Origin: Pseudomonas sivasensis | GTDB taxonomy: Bacteria; Pseudomonadota; Gammaproteobacteria; Pseudomonadales; Pseudomonadaceae | Assembly (NCBI RefSeq): GCF_013778505.1 | Contig: NZ_JAAOWU010000024.1 | Coordinates: 1 to 64,000, forward strand | Length of the DNA: 64,000 bases | Direction: 5' to 3' | Shown here: positions 1-8,611 of the stretch, one piece after another | Layout: each line of letters opens with the position of its first letter | Position numbering within the stretch: position 1 is the first letter of the stretch | Made by a program: the position numbers and the translations under genes | The notes under the pieces: model-generated | Database searches by the model: none | Told to the model about the DNA's origin: nothing | What the model saw: the letters and a program-made list of their open reading frames with translations, nothing else

Positions 1-358
1 CCCCCGACAGGTGATCCAGCGAGGCGAATTTGCGCGCCACATGGTAGGGCTCGTTGTAGGTGGTGGTCGCCGTGGCAATCAGGCCGATATGCTCCGTCAC
101 CGCACTCAACGCCGAGAGCAGGGTCAGCGGCTCGAAATGATCCGATCGCGCCATATGGCTGGCGATCTCGCCCGTGGGCGCGGCAATGCTGTCGGCTACG
201 AACAGTGCATCGAACCTGGCCGCTTCGGCCACCCGCGCCAAGTGTTTGTACTGGGCGAAATCCAGCCCGGCATTTGCCGGTACGTCCGGATGGCGCCACG
301 CGGCCACATGGTGCCCGGTGGCCATGAGAAAGGCGCCGAGTTTCAGCTGACGGCTCAT
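1..358 (-). CDS. FMN-dependent monooxygenase, NtaA/SnaA/DszA type (C-terminus outside window)
   Basis: Only the first 119 codons are in the window. The N-terminus (MSRQLKLGAFLMATGHHVAAW) followed by the segments VAEAARFDALFVADS and ITTTYNEPYHVARKFASLDH-like text is typical of flavin-dependent, two-component luciferase-fold monooxygenases of the nitrilotriacetate/desulfurisation group. These use FMNH2 supplied by a separate reductase to oxidise C-N or C-S bonds; the substrate cannot be told from sequence. The ATG lies one base after the stop of the TonB receptor gene, so the two are surely co-transcribed leftwards. A related monooxygenase sits at 27253-28587 in another cluster that also begins with a TonB receptor. 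The family call is firm, the substrate open. Confidence 0.85.
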   Translation of the reverse strand, partial: MSRQLKLGAFLMATGHHVAAWRHPDVPANAGLDFAQYKHLARVAEAARFDALFVADSIAAPTGEIASHMARSDHFEPLTLLSALSAVTEHIGLIATATTTYNEPYHVARKFASLDHLSG

Positions 359-359
359 G

Positions 360-2543
360 TTAGAAATCCTTGCGCAGTTGCACGCCGAAGTAACGTTCAT
401 CGTCACGAGGTACGGCGCGGTAGATGTAGTTGCCGCCACTGGCCAGCAATGGCGAGTAGGACTTGTCGGCGAGGTTTTTGGCCAGCAGCGCCACGCGCCA
501 GCCATCGCTGTAGTCCGCCAGGGCCACGCTGGCGTTCCAGATGCCGTAGGCGCCTTGTTTGGTGTCGAGGTTTTGGCTGATGTCGTACTGCACTTCGCTC
601 TGCCAGCTGTAGTCGGTGCCCAGTTCGATATCCAGGCCGTTATCGAGTGGGATGGTGTAGTCGGCGCGTACGTAACTCTTCCAGTCCGGGCTGTAGGGCA
701 GCGGCTTGCCGTTGACGTTGCAGGTGGCCGCCGCGCCCGCCGGGCAGGCGAATTCGTCGATGCGTGCACGGGTGTAGGCCAGGGCGCCGGAGAGCTTGAG
801 TTGCTGGGTGGCCTGCAAGGCGTAATCGAGTTCGACGCCTTCGGTGCTGACGCTGCCGGCGTTGATCAGGCGGGTCACCACTTGGCCGGCGACCGAGTCG
901 AAAAAGTTGGCCTGGTAGTTGTCGTAGTCGCTGTGGAATACCGCCAGGTTGGTGGTCAGTCGGTTGTTCCAGGCTGTGGCCTTGATCCCGGCTTCCCAGG
1001 TGTTGGAGGTTTCCGGCTTGAGCGCATCGGTATCGCGCGGCTGCATGTTGAAGAACACGTTGTAGGCCGGGCCTTTGTAGCCGCGCGAGTAGGTCAGGTA
1101 GCTGGTGATGTTATCGGTCAGGTCGTACTGCACGCCGAGGCGCCCGGACCAGCCGTCTTCGTCCACTGAGCCCGAGCTGGACGTGGCCGGTTGAATCCCG
1201 CTGACGGTGGTGGCCGAGGTGGATACGCGGCGGTGATCGTATTTCAAGTCGTCATGGGTGTAGCGCAGGCCGGCGATCCCGCGAAAGCGCGAGGTGAAGT
1301 TGAGCGTGGTCTCGCCGAACACCGCGTAGCTGTCGCTGGTGGTGCTGTAGTCGGCGACGCCACGGTCGGTGCGCGTGGTGGTGGTGAGCGTGCGCTGGTA
1401 AGTCTCTTCGTCCTTGCCATGCATGTAGAACAGGCCGCCGACGTACTCCAGGAATTCACCCTTGGGCGAGGCCAGGCGCAACTCTTGAGAGTACTGGTCG
1501 AAGGCCAGCTCACCCTTGTCGGCAGTGCCGGGAAACGCGGCGGTCACGCTGCCGAGGCGGTCGCCATCCTGGTATTGGGTGTTGTCCCAGCCGCGCCAGG
1601 CGGTGATTGAGGTCAGGGTGTAGTCGCCCAGGTTCCAGTCCAACTGGGCGGACAAACCTTTGTTGGTGTCCTCGACATGGCTGCGCGTATCGGTGTTGAT
1701 GTCGCGGTTGTCGCTGGAGGCCCGCACCGGGCTCAAGGCGTTGCTGAATGCCGGGTTCAATGACTTACTGACCACACCATTCGGCGCATCGTCGTGAGAC
1801 TGCATGTAGTCGGCGATCAGCGTCAGCGTCACGTCGTCGTTGGGGGTGAATTCCAACTTGCCGCGAATGCCTTTGTGGTTGTAACCGTTGACCTCCTGAC
1901 CGTTGTGCTGGTTGTCGACGTTGCCGTCATAGCTGCCAAACAGCGTGCTGACCGAGCCTTTGAGCACGTCCGGCACCAGGCTGCCGCCGATGCCGAAACG
2001 GGTGCGACTTTCATTGCCGCTGTAGTACGACTGGTCGATGTAGCCGTGGGTCTCGGCGGTGGGGGCCTTGCTGGTGATGTTGAGCACACCGGCCGAGGCG
2101 TTCTTGCCGAACAGCGTGCCTTGGGGGCCGCGCAGCACTTCGATGCGTTCCAGGTCCAGCAGGTCGAGGGTGGCCTGGCCGGGGCGCGCATAGACCACGC
2201 CGTCGATCACCGTGGCCACGGTCGGCTCCACGCCGGGGGAGGTGGAGATGGTACCCACGCCGCGTACGAATAATGAGGTGTCCTTGTTCGATGCGCCGGT
2301 ACGGAAGTTCAGCGACGGCACCTGTTGCGCGATGCTCGCCACGCCGTTGCGGTTGTCGCGCTCCAGTTGCTCGCCATCGAGTACCGAGACCGCCACCGGG
2401 ACTTTCTGCAGGGATTCTTCGCGGCGGGTGGCGGTGACGGTCACCGCTTCGAGGGTGGCTTGCGGCTCGTCGGCGGCAATGGCGGCGCCTGCCGGAAGTG
2501 CGGTCAAACCGGCGAGGAATAACAAGTGAGTGTGTTTGTGCAT
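360..2543 (-). CDS. TonB-dependent outer-membrane receptor
   Basis: A 727-residue receptor with an export signal (MHKHTHLLFLAGLTALPAGAAIAA), a TonB box (about EAVTVTATRRE), a plug domain with LERIEVLRGPQGTLFGKNASAG, a long beta-barrel and a terminal aromatic residue (LRKDF). I start at the ATG whose upstream sequence carries GAGCGGG; an in-frame TTG five codons earlier is less likely. The plug resembles receptors grouped with FyuA or FhuE-like and catechol/aryl-compound uptake, but the ligand is unknown. It shares an operon with the downstream FMN monooxygenase (1-base gap), suggesting import of an organic substrate rather than a ferric siderophore. The perfect palindrome at 2651-2664 lies about 110 bases upstream and the LacI-family gene is divergent, so LacI-type repression is probable. 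Confidence 0.92.
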   Translation of the reverse strand: MHKHTHLLFLAGLTALPAGAAIAADEPQATLEAVTVTATRREESLQKVPVAVSVLDGEQLERDNRNGVASIAQQVPSLNFRTGASNKDTSLFVRGVGTISTSPGVEPTVATVIDGVVYARPGQATLDLLDLERIEVLRGPQGTLFGKNASAGVLNITSKAPTAETHGYIDQSYYSGNESRTRFGIGGSLVPDVLKGSVSTLFGSYDGNVDNQHNGQEVNGYNHKGIRGKLEFTPNDDVTLTLIADYMQSHDDAPNGVVSKSLNPAFSNALSPVRASSDNRDINTDTRSHVEDTNKGLSAQLDWNLGDYTLTSITAWRGWDNTQYQDGDRLGSVTAAFPGTADKGELAFDQYSQELRLASPKGEFLEYVGGLFYMHGKDEETYQRTLTTTTRTDRGVADYSTTSDSYAVFGETTLNFTSRFRGIAGLRYTHDDLKYDHRRVSTSATTVSGIQPATSSSGSVDEDGWSGRLGVQYDLTDNITSYLTYSRGYKGPAYNVFFNMQPRDTDALKPETSNTWEAGIKATAWNNRLTTNLAVFHSDYDNYQANFFDSVAGQVVTRLINAGSVSTEGVELDYALQATQQLKLSGALAYTRARIDEFACPAGAAATCNVNGKPLPYSPDWKSYVRADYTIPLDNGLDIELGTDYSWQSEVQYDISQNLDTKQGAYGIWNASVALADYSDGWRVALLAKNLADKSYSPLLASGGNYIYRAVPRDDERYFGVQLRKDF

Positions 2544-2650
2544 GTTGTGCCCGCTCAAAAAAATGCCCTGGTCCGCTGCGGTTCTACGACCGTCAGCGCC
2601 TGTGAAGCTGTCTTGGGCATTCGCTTGAGCGAGTAGCAGACAGCGCGCTT

Positions 2651-2664
2651 TGTTAGCGCTAACA
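2651..2664. promoter_or_regulatory. LacI-family operator palindrome
   Basis: TGTTAGCGCTAACA is a perfect 14-bp palindrome with a central CG, the usual form of LacI/GalR operators. It sits in the 207-bp divergent gap between the TonB receptor and the LacI regulator, so it can control both. A further half site (TTGTTAGC) follows at about 2674. That the neighbouring regulator binds it is inference from position. Confidence 0.75.
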
Positions 2665-2750
2665 TCGGCATTATTGTTAGCTCTGCTTTAGAGCGTCAAA
2701 TACTTAAAAATTAGTCTCATATTCTTTTTGGTTGTTAACAGGATTCTCCC

Positions 2751-3779
2751 GTGAGCGAAGAAAAACCGCGCAAACGCCGTGGCGCCGGGCGTGTCACCTT
2801 GAATACCGTGGCGCGCCAGGCTGGCGTGTCGGCTATTACGGTGTCGCGTTATTTCAACCAGCCGGAACAGGTGTCCCCAGAACGCCGCGAACGCATTGCC
2901 CAAGTAGTCGCCGAGCTGGGTTACGTGCCCAACCTGGTGGCCGGCGGATTGGCGTCGGCGCGTGGGCGGATCGTGGCGATGGTGATCCCGAACATTTCCG
3001 GACCGATTTTTGCCAATACCATTCAGGGGTTCAGCGATACCCTCAGTCGCCATGGCTACCAACTGTTACTGGCGTCGAGTTACTTCAGCGCCGAGCAGGA
3101 AGAAAGCGCGGTGCGGGCGTTTCTGGGTTGGTCGCCAGCGGCGCTGGTGCTGACCAGTCGCTTCCACAGTGCGGCGACTGAAAAGATGATTGCCGACGCG
3201 GATATTCCGGTGGTGGAAACCTGGGACTACGTGCCCGAGCGCGCACCGGTGCAGATCGGCTTTTCCCACTACCAGGTCGGCGTCAGCGCCGCGCGTTACC
3301 TGCATGGCAAGGGCTATCGGCGCATGGCCTTCGTGCAGAACAGCGTGGCGGGTGACTTCAGCGCCCATGAGCGTGGGGAAGGATTTGCGGCAACCCTGGT
3401 CGAACTGGGCGTGCAGCCCCAGGTGTTCATCCCGGACGCCGGCCGCGCACCGTTCGAGGCGGGCAAGCAGGCCATGGAGGCGCTGATGAGCCACGCCACC
3501 CCACCGGAGGCGATCTTCTTCGCCAATGACAACCTGGCCGCCGGTGGCCTGCTGGCCGGGCAGCGTTCCGGATTGAAGTGCGCGGTGCTCGGGTTCGGTG
3601 ATTACCCGTTTGCGGAAATGCTGCTGCCGAGCCTGAGCACCATCAAACCGCCGGCGCTTGAGATTGGTGTGCTGGCGGCGACGCGGGTCCTGGAAAGCCT
3701 GGGGGTCTTACCGGTTGCGGATGACGTCCAGCGGCTGAATTTCTTGCAATGTCAGTTGATCGCGCGTGAGAGTGCCTGA
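2751..3779 (+). CDS. LacI/GalR-family transcriptional regulator (GntR/gluconate-repressor-like)
   Basis: 342 residues with an N-terminal LacI helix-turn-helix (VTLNTVARQAGVSAITVSRY, about residues 15-34), the hinge region around 60-70 and a periplasmic-binding-like effector domain. The start is GTG preceded by ACAGGA at 7 bases. It is divergent from the TonB receptor and monooxygenase operon, with a palindromic operator between them, so it probably regulates that operon and itself. The closest recognisable relatives are gluconate-type repressors, but the target genes here are not gluconate genes, so the inducer is unknown. Length is normal for the family. Confidence 0.9.
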   Translation: MSEEKPRKRRGAGRVTLNTVARQAGVSAITVSRYFNQPEQVSPERRERIAQVVAELGYVPNLVAGGLASARGRIVAMVIPNISGPIFANTIQGFSDTLSRHGYQLLLASSYFSAEQEESAVRAFLGWSPAALVLTSRFHSAATEKMIADADIPVVETWDYVPERAPVQIGFSHYQVGVSAARYLHGKGYRRMAFVQNSVAGDFSAHERGEGFAATLVELGVQPQVFIPDAGRAPFEAGKQAMEALMSHATPPEAIFFANDNLAAGGLLAGQRSGLKCAVLGFGDYPFAEMLLPSLSTIKPPALEIGVLAATRVLESLGVLPVADDVQRLNFLQCQLIARESA

Positions 3780-3813
3780 CACAACCGGGCGCTACTCACG
3801 CGGGCTCGTATGC

Positions 3814-4539
3814 TTATGTGCCGGTCCGACGAGCTGCCTTCGGGTAGGCCTTGTTTGCCCAGGCGATATCGCCTGGGCTGAGCATCAAGTTTCTTGAGTG
3901 GAAGGTATTACTCGTCGTCAACGCGGGGTTGATCGCGTAGTGCATGGCTGAGTCTTCGTCATACGGCAGAAAATCATAGACAGCGCTGCGCGGCAGGGGC
4001 AGCAAGTTGGCTTGCTGGTAGTGATGGGGTATATGCCGGTCAAGTTTGGCCAGGTCCCACGGGATATTCGCGTCAGGATGCTGATGGGCATGCCGGGCGC
4101 CGAGCATGTGGCCGAATTCGTGCAACACGGTGTGGGCGAATGAAGTCGACGAGTAGTCTATCGGCAGGTTCATGGTCGGCATTCCGGGGGAGACTTTTTG
4201 TGCATCGGTACCGACCATTGAGACCCCGGAACCTTGATGAATCGGCACCCCCGAGATGCGAACATCGCCTTCTTCCCCGCTGACGAATTCGAACTTAAGG
4301 TTGATATGGGGCAGCCACTCGCTGGCGGCCTGCTTGACCGCCTGCACATAAGGGTCGTCCATCTCGTAGTCATACATGGCGATTTTGAGGGTGCTGTGCT
4401 GCGGCCAGTATTTATCGGGCTCACCCACATCGCGGCGACTTCGGGAGAGGCGTTCGGTCGGTTGAATGCTGTCGCCGTCCTCGGCGGGCGAGGGGGGTGA
4501 CGCGGGCAGCGGAGGCGTGAATAGTCTTGAAGCGATCAT
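3814..4539 (-). CDS. Metzincin-type zinc metalloprotease (matrixin/astacin-like)
   Basis: 241 residues with the full metzincin zinc signature HEFGHMLGARH (residues 140-150: His140, Glu141, His144, third ligand His150) and a Met-turn candidate SAMHY (Met199). The region before it (MYDYEMDDPYVQAVKQAASEW, VRISG) matches the catalytic core of matrixin and astacin-like peptidases. No cleavable signal peptide, hydrophobic N-terminus, prodomain Cys switch or C-terminal binding domain is visible; the first 45 residues are Pro/Ser-rich and low in complexity. It may therefore act in the cytoplasm or leave by an unconventional route. It is divergent from the TetR gene and converges on the LacI gene. The ribosome site is weak, so the exact start is uncertain. 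Confidence 0.8.
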   Translation of the reverse strand: MIASRLFTPPLPASPPSPAEDGDSIQPTERLSRSRRDVGEPDKYWPQHSTLKIAMYDYEMDDPYVQAVKQAASEWLPHINLKFEFVSGEEGDVRISGVPIHQGSGVSMVGTDAQKVSPGMPTMNLPIDYSSTSFAHTVLHEFGHMLGARHAHQHPDANIPWDLAKLDRHIPHHYQQANLLPLPRSAVYDFLPYDEDSAMHYAINPALTTSNTFHSRNLMLSPGDIAWANKAYPKAARRTGT

Positions 4540-4693
4540 GGCGTCTTACTCGGGTTATCTGGGACAAGTCCGAGCATTGATTGGCACGGATCGCCCAGAG
4601 CGTTCCATTGCAGCCCCGGCGCTCGCCCGAGGTTTATTTGCGGCGCGGTGGCATTTTGGATACGGTGCAAGCCTCTTCCTCCAGGACTTTTCC

Positions 4694-5308
4694 ATGACCG
4701 AGTCGCCGCCGAAAACCCGCCGCGCACCCAAAGGTGAAAAACGCCGCGAAGAGCTGCTGGATGCGGCCTTGCAAGTGTTTTCCCTGGAAGGCTACAGCGG
4801 TGCCTCGATGGCGCAGGTGGCGGGGATCGTAGGGATTTCCGTGGCCGGGTTGCTGCACCATTTTCCGAGCAAGATCTCGCTGTTGATGGGCGTGTTGCAG
4901 CGGCGTGATGAGGTCAATCAGCGGATTGCCGATGAAGTGCGTGCGGAGAAAACCCTCAATGGTTTGCTCGGCAGCCTGCGCGCAATCAATCGTTCAAATG
5001 CCACGGCGCCTGGCGTGGTGCGCGCGTTTACCATCTTGAATGCCGAAAGTCTGTTGGATACCCAGCCGGCCTGGGCGTGGTTCCAGGCGCGCTACGCGGC
5101 GATTCACCAACGCATGCAAGGACAGTTTGCCGACCTGGTGGCGGCGGGGGAGGTGCGCGGCGACGTCGACATCGCCGGGCTGGTGGAGGAGATCCTGGCC
5201 ATGATGGATGGCCTGCAGATCCAGTGGTTGCGGTTTCCCGAGCAGGTGGATCTGGTGGCGCGCTTCGACGCCTACATTGCGCGGGTTGAAGCGGCCATTC
5301 GAACCTGA
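4694..5308 (+). CDS. TetR-family transcriptional regulator
   Basis: 204 residues. The helix-turn-helix is in EGYSGASMAQVAGIVGISVAGLLHHFPSK (about residues 34-62), where YYHF is replaced by LLHHF as in many TetR proteins; the ligand-binding half follows, including an AMMDGLQIQWL segment. I chose the ATG preceded by AGGA at 7 bases; a longer in-frame extension upstream has no ribosome site. It is convergent with the GH3 beta-glucosidase gene and divergent from the protease gene. The dyad ACCAGTCGATTGGT at 8436-8449, upstream of the glucosidase, could be a TetR-type operator, but nothing ties it specifically to this protein. Confidence 0.88.
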   Translation: MTESPPKTRRAPKGEKRREELLDAALQVFSLEGYSGASMAQVAGIVGISVAGLLHHFPSKISLLMGVLQRRDEVNQRIADEVRAEKTLNGLLGSLRAINRSNATAPGVVRAFTILNAESLLDTQPAWAWFQARYAAIHQRMQGQFADLVAAGEVRGDVDIAGLVEEILAMMDGLQIQWLRFPEQVDLVARFDAYIARVEAAIRT

Positions 5309-5324
5309 GTCAAACACAGTCAAA

Positions 5325-5355
5325 AATGTGGGAGGGGGCTTGCCCATCCCACATT
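5325..5355. repeat. Single REP-type palindrome
   Basis: AATGTGGGA and TCCCACATT form a 9-bp perfect inverted repeat around the REP core GTGGGAGGGGGCTTGC. It lies between the convergent tetR and GH3 genes, where such elements commonly end both transcripts or protect their 3' ends. Only one REP half plus a short return arm is present, unlike the two-headed REPINs elsewhere in this window. Confidence 0.8.
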
Positions 5356-5369
5356 AGACCGAGTCGGGA

Positions 5370-8123
5370 TCAGTTACCGGAAGCACTGCCCTGGCTGCTG
5401 TCATCGCTCATGTCATAGCCATCACCTTCACTGGTGCCGCTGTCGCCTTCATTCTGATGCAGCACACCGCCAGTCTTCACCTGTGGCAGCTCACGCAACG
5501 TCGAATTGAGCGCTGAACGCGGCAACGGGTTGCTGGTGGTCGTCGACAGTTCCTGGCGGAACGGGTTGACCAGCTTGGCGTTCAGGCGAATGTCCTGAGA
5601 CGACGCGCCCACCGACAAGTTGAAGCTGTCGGCGTCCACCACCCATTGCTTGCTCTTGACGTCGTAGTAGGCCAGCGAGCGATCGTTAAGCTCGATGGTC
5701 ACGCGCTTGCTCTCGCCCGGCTTCAAGAACACTTTCTTGTAGCCCTTGAGTTCCTTGAGCGCCCGCTCGACTTTCGGGTTGTTCTGGCCCACGTACAGCT
5801 CGGCGACTTCGGCGCCCGCCACCTTGCCGGTGTTGGCCAGGTCAAACGACACCTTGATCGGCGCCCCTGCAACTGCAACCCCTGGCGTCACGCTGATGTT
5901 GCTGTAGCCGAAGGTGGTGTACGACAAGCCATAGCCGAACGGGTAGAGCGGCTTGATGCCTTTTTTCTCGTAACCGCGATAGCCCAGGAACAGGTCGTCC
6001 TTGTAGCTCATCTCAGCCAGGGTTTCCTGGTTGTCGAACTTGGGGAAGGTCGCGTAGATCGGGTTGTCTTCGATGTTGCGCTCGATGCTGATTGGCAACT
6101 TGGCCGACGGGTTGACCTTGCCCAGCAGGATCTCCGCCAATGCCTGGCCGCCGTTCTGCCCAGGGTAGAACGCATGCAATGCGGCCGGTACCTGGTCGAT
6201 CCAGTCGCTCATTTTCAACCCGGTACCGCCGTGCAGGGTGACGACAGTATTGGGGTTGACCTTGGCGATGCTCTGGATCAGTTGGCCCTGGAACTCCGGC
6301 AGGTCGAAGCTGTGGTCAAAGCCTTCACCTTCGTATTCATTGCTGTTGCCCGCAGCCACCAGCACGGCGTCGTACTTGGCCAGGTCCTGTGGCGCCACCA
6401 GCGAGGCCCAGCTCATCTGCACGCCCACCAAACCGCCCATGGTCGAGAGGTAGCCGTTGCGGCGCGAGTATTCCAGCTTGATGTCGACGGCTTTGCCAGC
6501 CTCCAGATTGACCTTGGCGAATACCGGAATGGTCGGTGGGATGCTGTTGTTGGGCAGCGGCTTGCCGTCGCCGTTATCCAGCACTTTCTTACCGTTGACG
6601 TAGAGACGCACGGCACCGTCGGCGCGAATCTTGAACACCTGTTCGCCGCTGACGGTCGGGGTGATCTGGCCGCTGTAGCGAATCGAAGTGGCCGCCGTAT
6701 CGCCGTTCACCGGCAGGCTGTCGGTGGACCAGTCCAGGTCGACATGGCGATCGGTGCGGCTGGCCGCCGGGTCGCCGGACCAGTTGGTGTTGTTGAAGAA
6801 CTCGGTCTTCACGCCTTTGACGCTGTTGCCGTCGCTGTCCGTGTGAGTCCAGTTGGAGGCCGTCGGGTCCAGGGACAGGCCGTCGATAAACTCGACCTTG
6901 GCACCCGGCGCCAATTGCTGCAGGCCGCTCAGCTCGCTGATGTAGTTGGCCGCCATCACATTCGCGCTGCCGAAACCGGTGGGCGGGGCGTATTTGGCCA
7001 GGTTGCCGACCACCGCGATGGTCTTGACCTTCTTGGCATCCAGAGGCAGCAGGTTGTTCTGGTTTTTCAGCAACACGATGCCTTCGCGCGCCGCGTTCAG
7101 GGCCACGCGGTTGCTGGTGGCGCTGTTCATGTTGTGGCTGGTCAACGGCGCTTTGCTGTCGAACTTGTACAGGTAGATCTGCTTGAGGATGCGCCGCACC
7201 TTGTCATCGATGGTCGCGCTGCTCAGCTCGCCGCTGTCCAGAAACGGCTTGAGCACCGTGCTGTTCATCTGGTAGCCCATCATGTCCAGGTCGGTGCCGG
7301 CCTGCGCTGCCGGCAAGCCGTTGACCACCGCGTTGTAGTCACTCTGCACGAAGCCTGGATAGCCCCATTCGGTCTTCAGGATGTCGCGCATCAGGTGTTT
7401 GTTCTGGCAGGCGAACTCGCCGTTCACTTTCTGGAACGCACACATCATCATCGCCACCTTGCTGTTCTTCGAGGCGGACTCGAAGGGCGGCAGGGTCATC
7501 TCGCGCAGCACACGCTCGCTGATGATTTCGTCGAGGTGGAAGCGATTGCTTTCCTGGTCGTTGGCCGCGAAATGCTTGGCGTTGGCCCAAACGCCACGGG
7601 ACTGGATACCGTTGATCACTGCCGGCCCCAGGCTGGCGCCGAGGAACGGGTCTTCACCGGACAGATACTCGAACGCACGGCCACTGTAGGGCATGCGGTA
7701 CAGGTTCACGCCGGGGCCGGTGACGAACTGATAACCGCCGCTGGCGGTGTCGTAGCCCAGTGCACGACCCAGGTCGATGGCACGGCGCGGGTTCCAACTG
7801 GCGGCCAGGTTCGGTCCGGAAGGGTAGACCACGCCCTGGGCGTTGCCTTCACTGGTGTAGCGCACACCGACGCCGCCGTCGGCACCGTGGATCTGTGGGA
7901 TGCCGTATTGGGTCAGCGGCTTGACGTCCCAGCCACCGGTGCCGCCGATGTAGGCGAGTTTTTCTTCCATGGTCATCTTCGCCAGGGTTTTGTCCGCGGC
8001 CTTTTCTGCACGGTTCACCCGGCCTTCGTCCAAGGCAGGGCTGGTGGCCGCGTGCACCTGGGACACGGCCAGCGCCAGCAGGGCAAACGCCGACTGCGCA
8101 CCGATCATCTTGCGTTTATTCAT
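5370..8123 (-). CDS. Secreted glycoside hydrolase family 3 beta-glucosidase with PA14 insert
   Basis: 917 residues starting at an ATG preceded by GGAGAAACCCC. There is a Sec signal (MNKRKMIGAQSAFALLALAVSQVHA), a GH3 N-terminal barrel (motifs GTGGWDVKPL, HGADGGVGVRY, KHFAANDQE), and the nucleophile Asp at about residue 262 in GFVQSDYNA. The GH3 C-terminal domain is interrupted at about residues 436-575 by a PA14-like domain (IRADGAVRLYVNGKKVLDN), and an FnIII-like domain follows (about 745-815). PA14 inserts in GH3 enzymes usually shape the sugar-binding site. The last ~45 residues are a Ser/Gly/Asp-rich tail beyond the normal family end. It is the nearest secreted enzyme to the type II secretion operon and a plausible but unproven substrate. 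Confidence 0.92.
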   Translation of the reverse strand: MNKRKMIGAQSAFALLALAVSQVHAATSPALDEGRVNRAEKAADKTLAKMTMEEKLAYIGGTGGWDVKPLTQYGIPQIHGADGGVGVRYTSEGNAQGVVYPSGPNLAASWNPRRAIDLGRALGYDTASGGYQFVTGPGVNLYRMPYSGRAFEYLSGEDPFLGASLGPAVINGIQSRGVWANAKHFAANDQESNRFHLDEIISERVLREMTLPPFESASKNSKVAMMMCAFQKVNGEFACQNKHLMRDILKTEWGYPGFVQSDYNAVVNGLPAAQAGTDLDMMGYQMNSTVLKPFLDSGELSSATIDDKVRRILKQIYLYKFDSKAPLTSHNMNSATSNRVALNAAREGIVLLKNQNNLLPLDAKKVKTIAVVGNLAKYAPPTGFGSANVMAANYISELSGLQQLAPGAKVEFIDGLSLDPTASNWTHTDSDGNSVKGVKTEFFNNTNWSGDPAASRTDRHVDLDWSTDSLPVNGDTAATSIRYSGQITPTVSGEQVFKIRADGAVRLYVNGKKVLDNGDGKPLPNNSIPPTIPVFAKVNLEAGKAVDIKLEYSRRNGYLSTMGGLVGVQMSWASLVAPQDLAKYDAVLVAAGNSNEYEGEGFDHSFDLPEFQGQLIQSIAKVNPNTVVTLHGGTGLKMSDWIDQVPAALHAFYPGQNGGQALAEILLGKVNPSAKLPISIERNIEDNPIYATFPKFDNQETLAEMSYKDDLFLGYRGYEKKGIKPLYPFGYGLSYTTFGYSNISVTPGVAVAGAPIKVSFDLANTGKVAGAEVAELYVGQNNPKVERALKELKGYKKVFLKPGESKRVTIELNDRSLAYYDVKSKQWVVDADSFNLSVGASSQDIRLNAKLVNPFRQELSTTTSNPLPRSALNSTLRELPQVKTGGVLHQNEGDSGTSEGDGYDMSDDSSQGSASGN

Positions 8124-8611
8124 GGGGTTTCTCCGACAACTGTTTAGTAAAAATAGGGTGACGCTCGTCACTTTTTCGTGGGCAATAGTTCGCCTTGATC
8201 GCAATGTTTAACCGATGGCTAATTGCAATTACTTGGCGGGTTTTGCAGATTCTGTAAGTTTAATAATTGTGTTAATTATTGTTGTGGATGATGTCTTGGC
8301 GATATCACGAGATGGCATTTTGAACCGCGAAAACGTGATAATTAAGGCAATTATTGCGGTTATAAGTCAAACGAAAGCTAATTTTTGCGTGAAATAAGAA
8401 ATATTTCATTACGATTTTGAACTAAGACTAAACCTACCAGTCGATTGGTTTAAGAAAATAGATGGTGGCATGGCGAACTAGTGGCGTTGCTCGGTAGTTC
8501 TAAAAGGCCATGTTTTATACACGCTGTCATACACAACGCTTTGCTGTAGGGTCTTGAACCGATTCAAGGCGCCACGTGAGCGTTTCGCAGTTTTTTATCT
8601 GGAGAATGTTT
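8124..8611. other. AT-rich intergenic region upstream of the GH3 gene, with a candidate operator
   Basis: This 488-bp stretch is clearly richer in A+T than its surroundings and carries promoters for the leftward glucosidase and the rightward small exported protein. I see no convincing gene: the one 60-codon reading frame (8215-8397) has no ribosome site or family resemblance. The interrupted palindrome ACCAGTCGATTGGT at 8436-8449 (one mismatched pair, flanked by AAACC and TTTAA) has the form of a TetR-type operator. Confidence 0.5.

Noticed and set aside
5646..8147. 833-codon open frame on the plus strand across the glucosidase gene
   Set aside because: It is antisense to a well-supported GH3 enzyme, has the Val/Ala/Gly/His-rich composition of antisense frames in high-GC DNA, and no domain.
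8215..8397. 60-codon hydrophobic frame in the AT-rich gap upstream of the glucosidase
   Set aside because: No ribosome site, no helix pattern typical of small membrane proteins beyond a run of Ile/Val from AT-rich codons, and it overlaps the expected promoter region.
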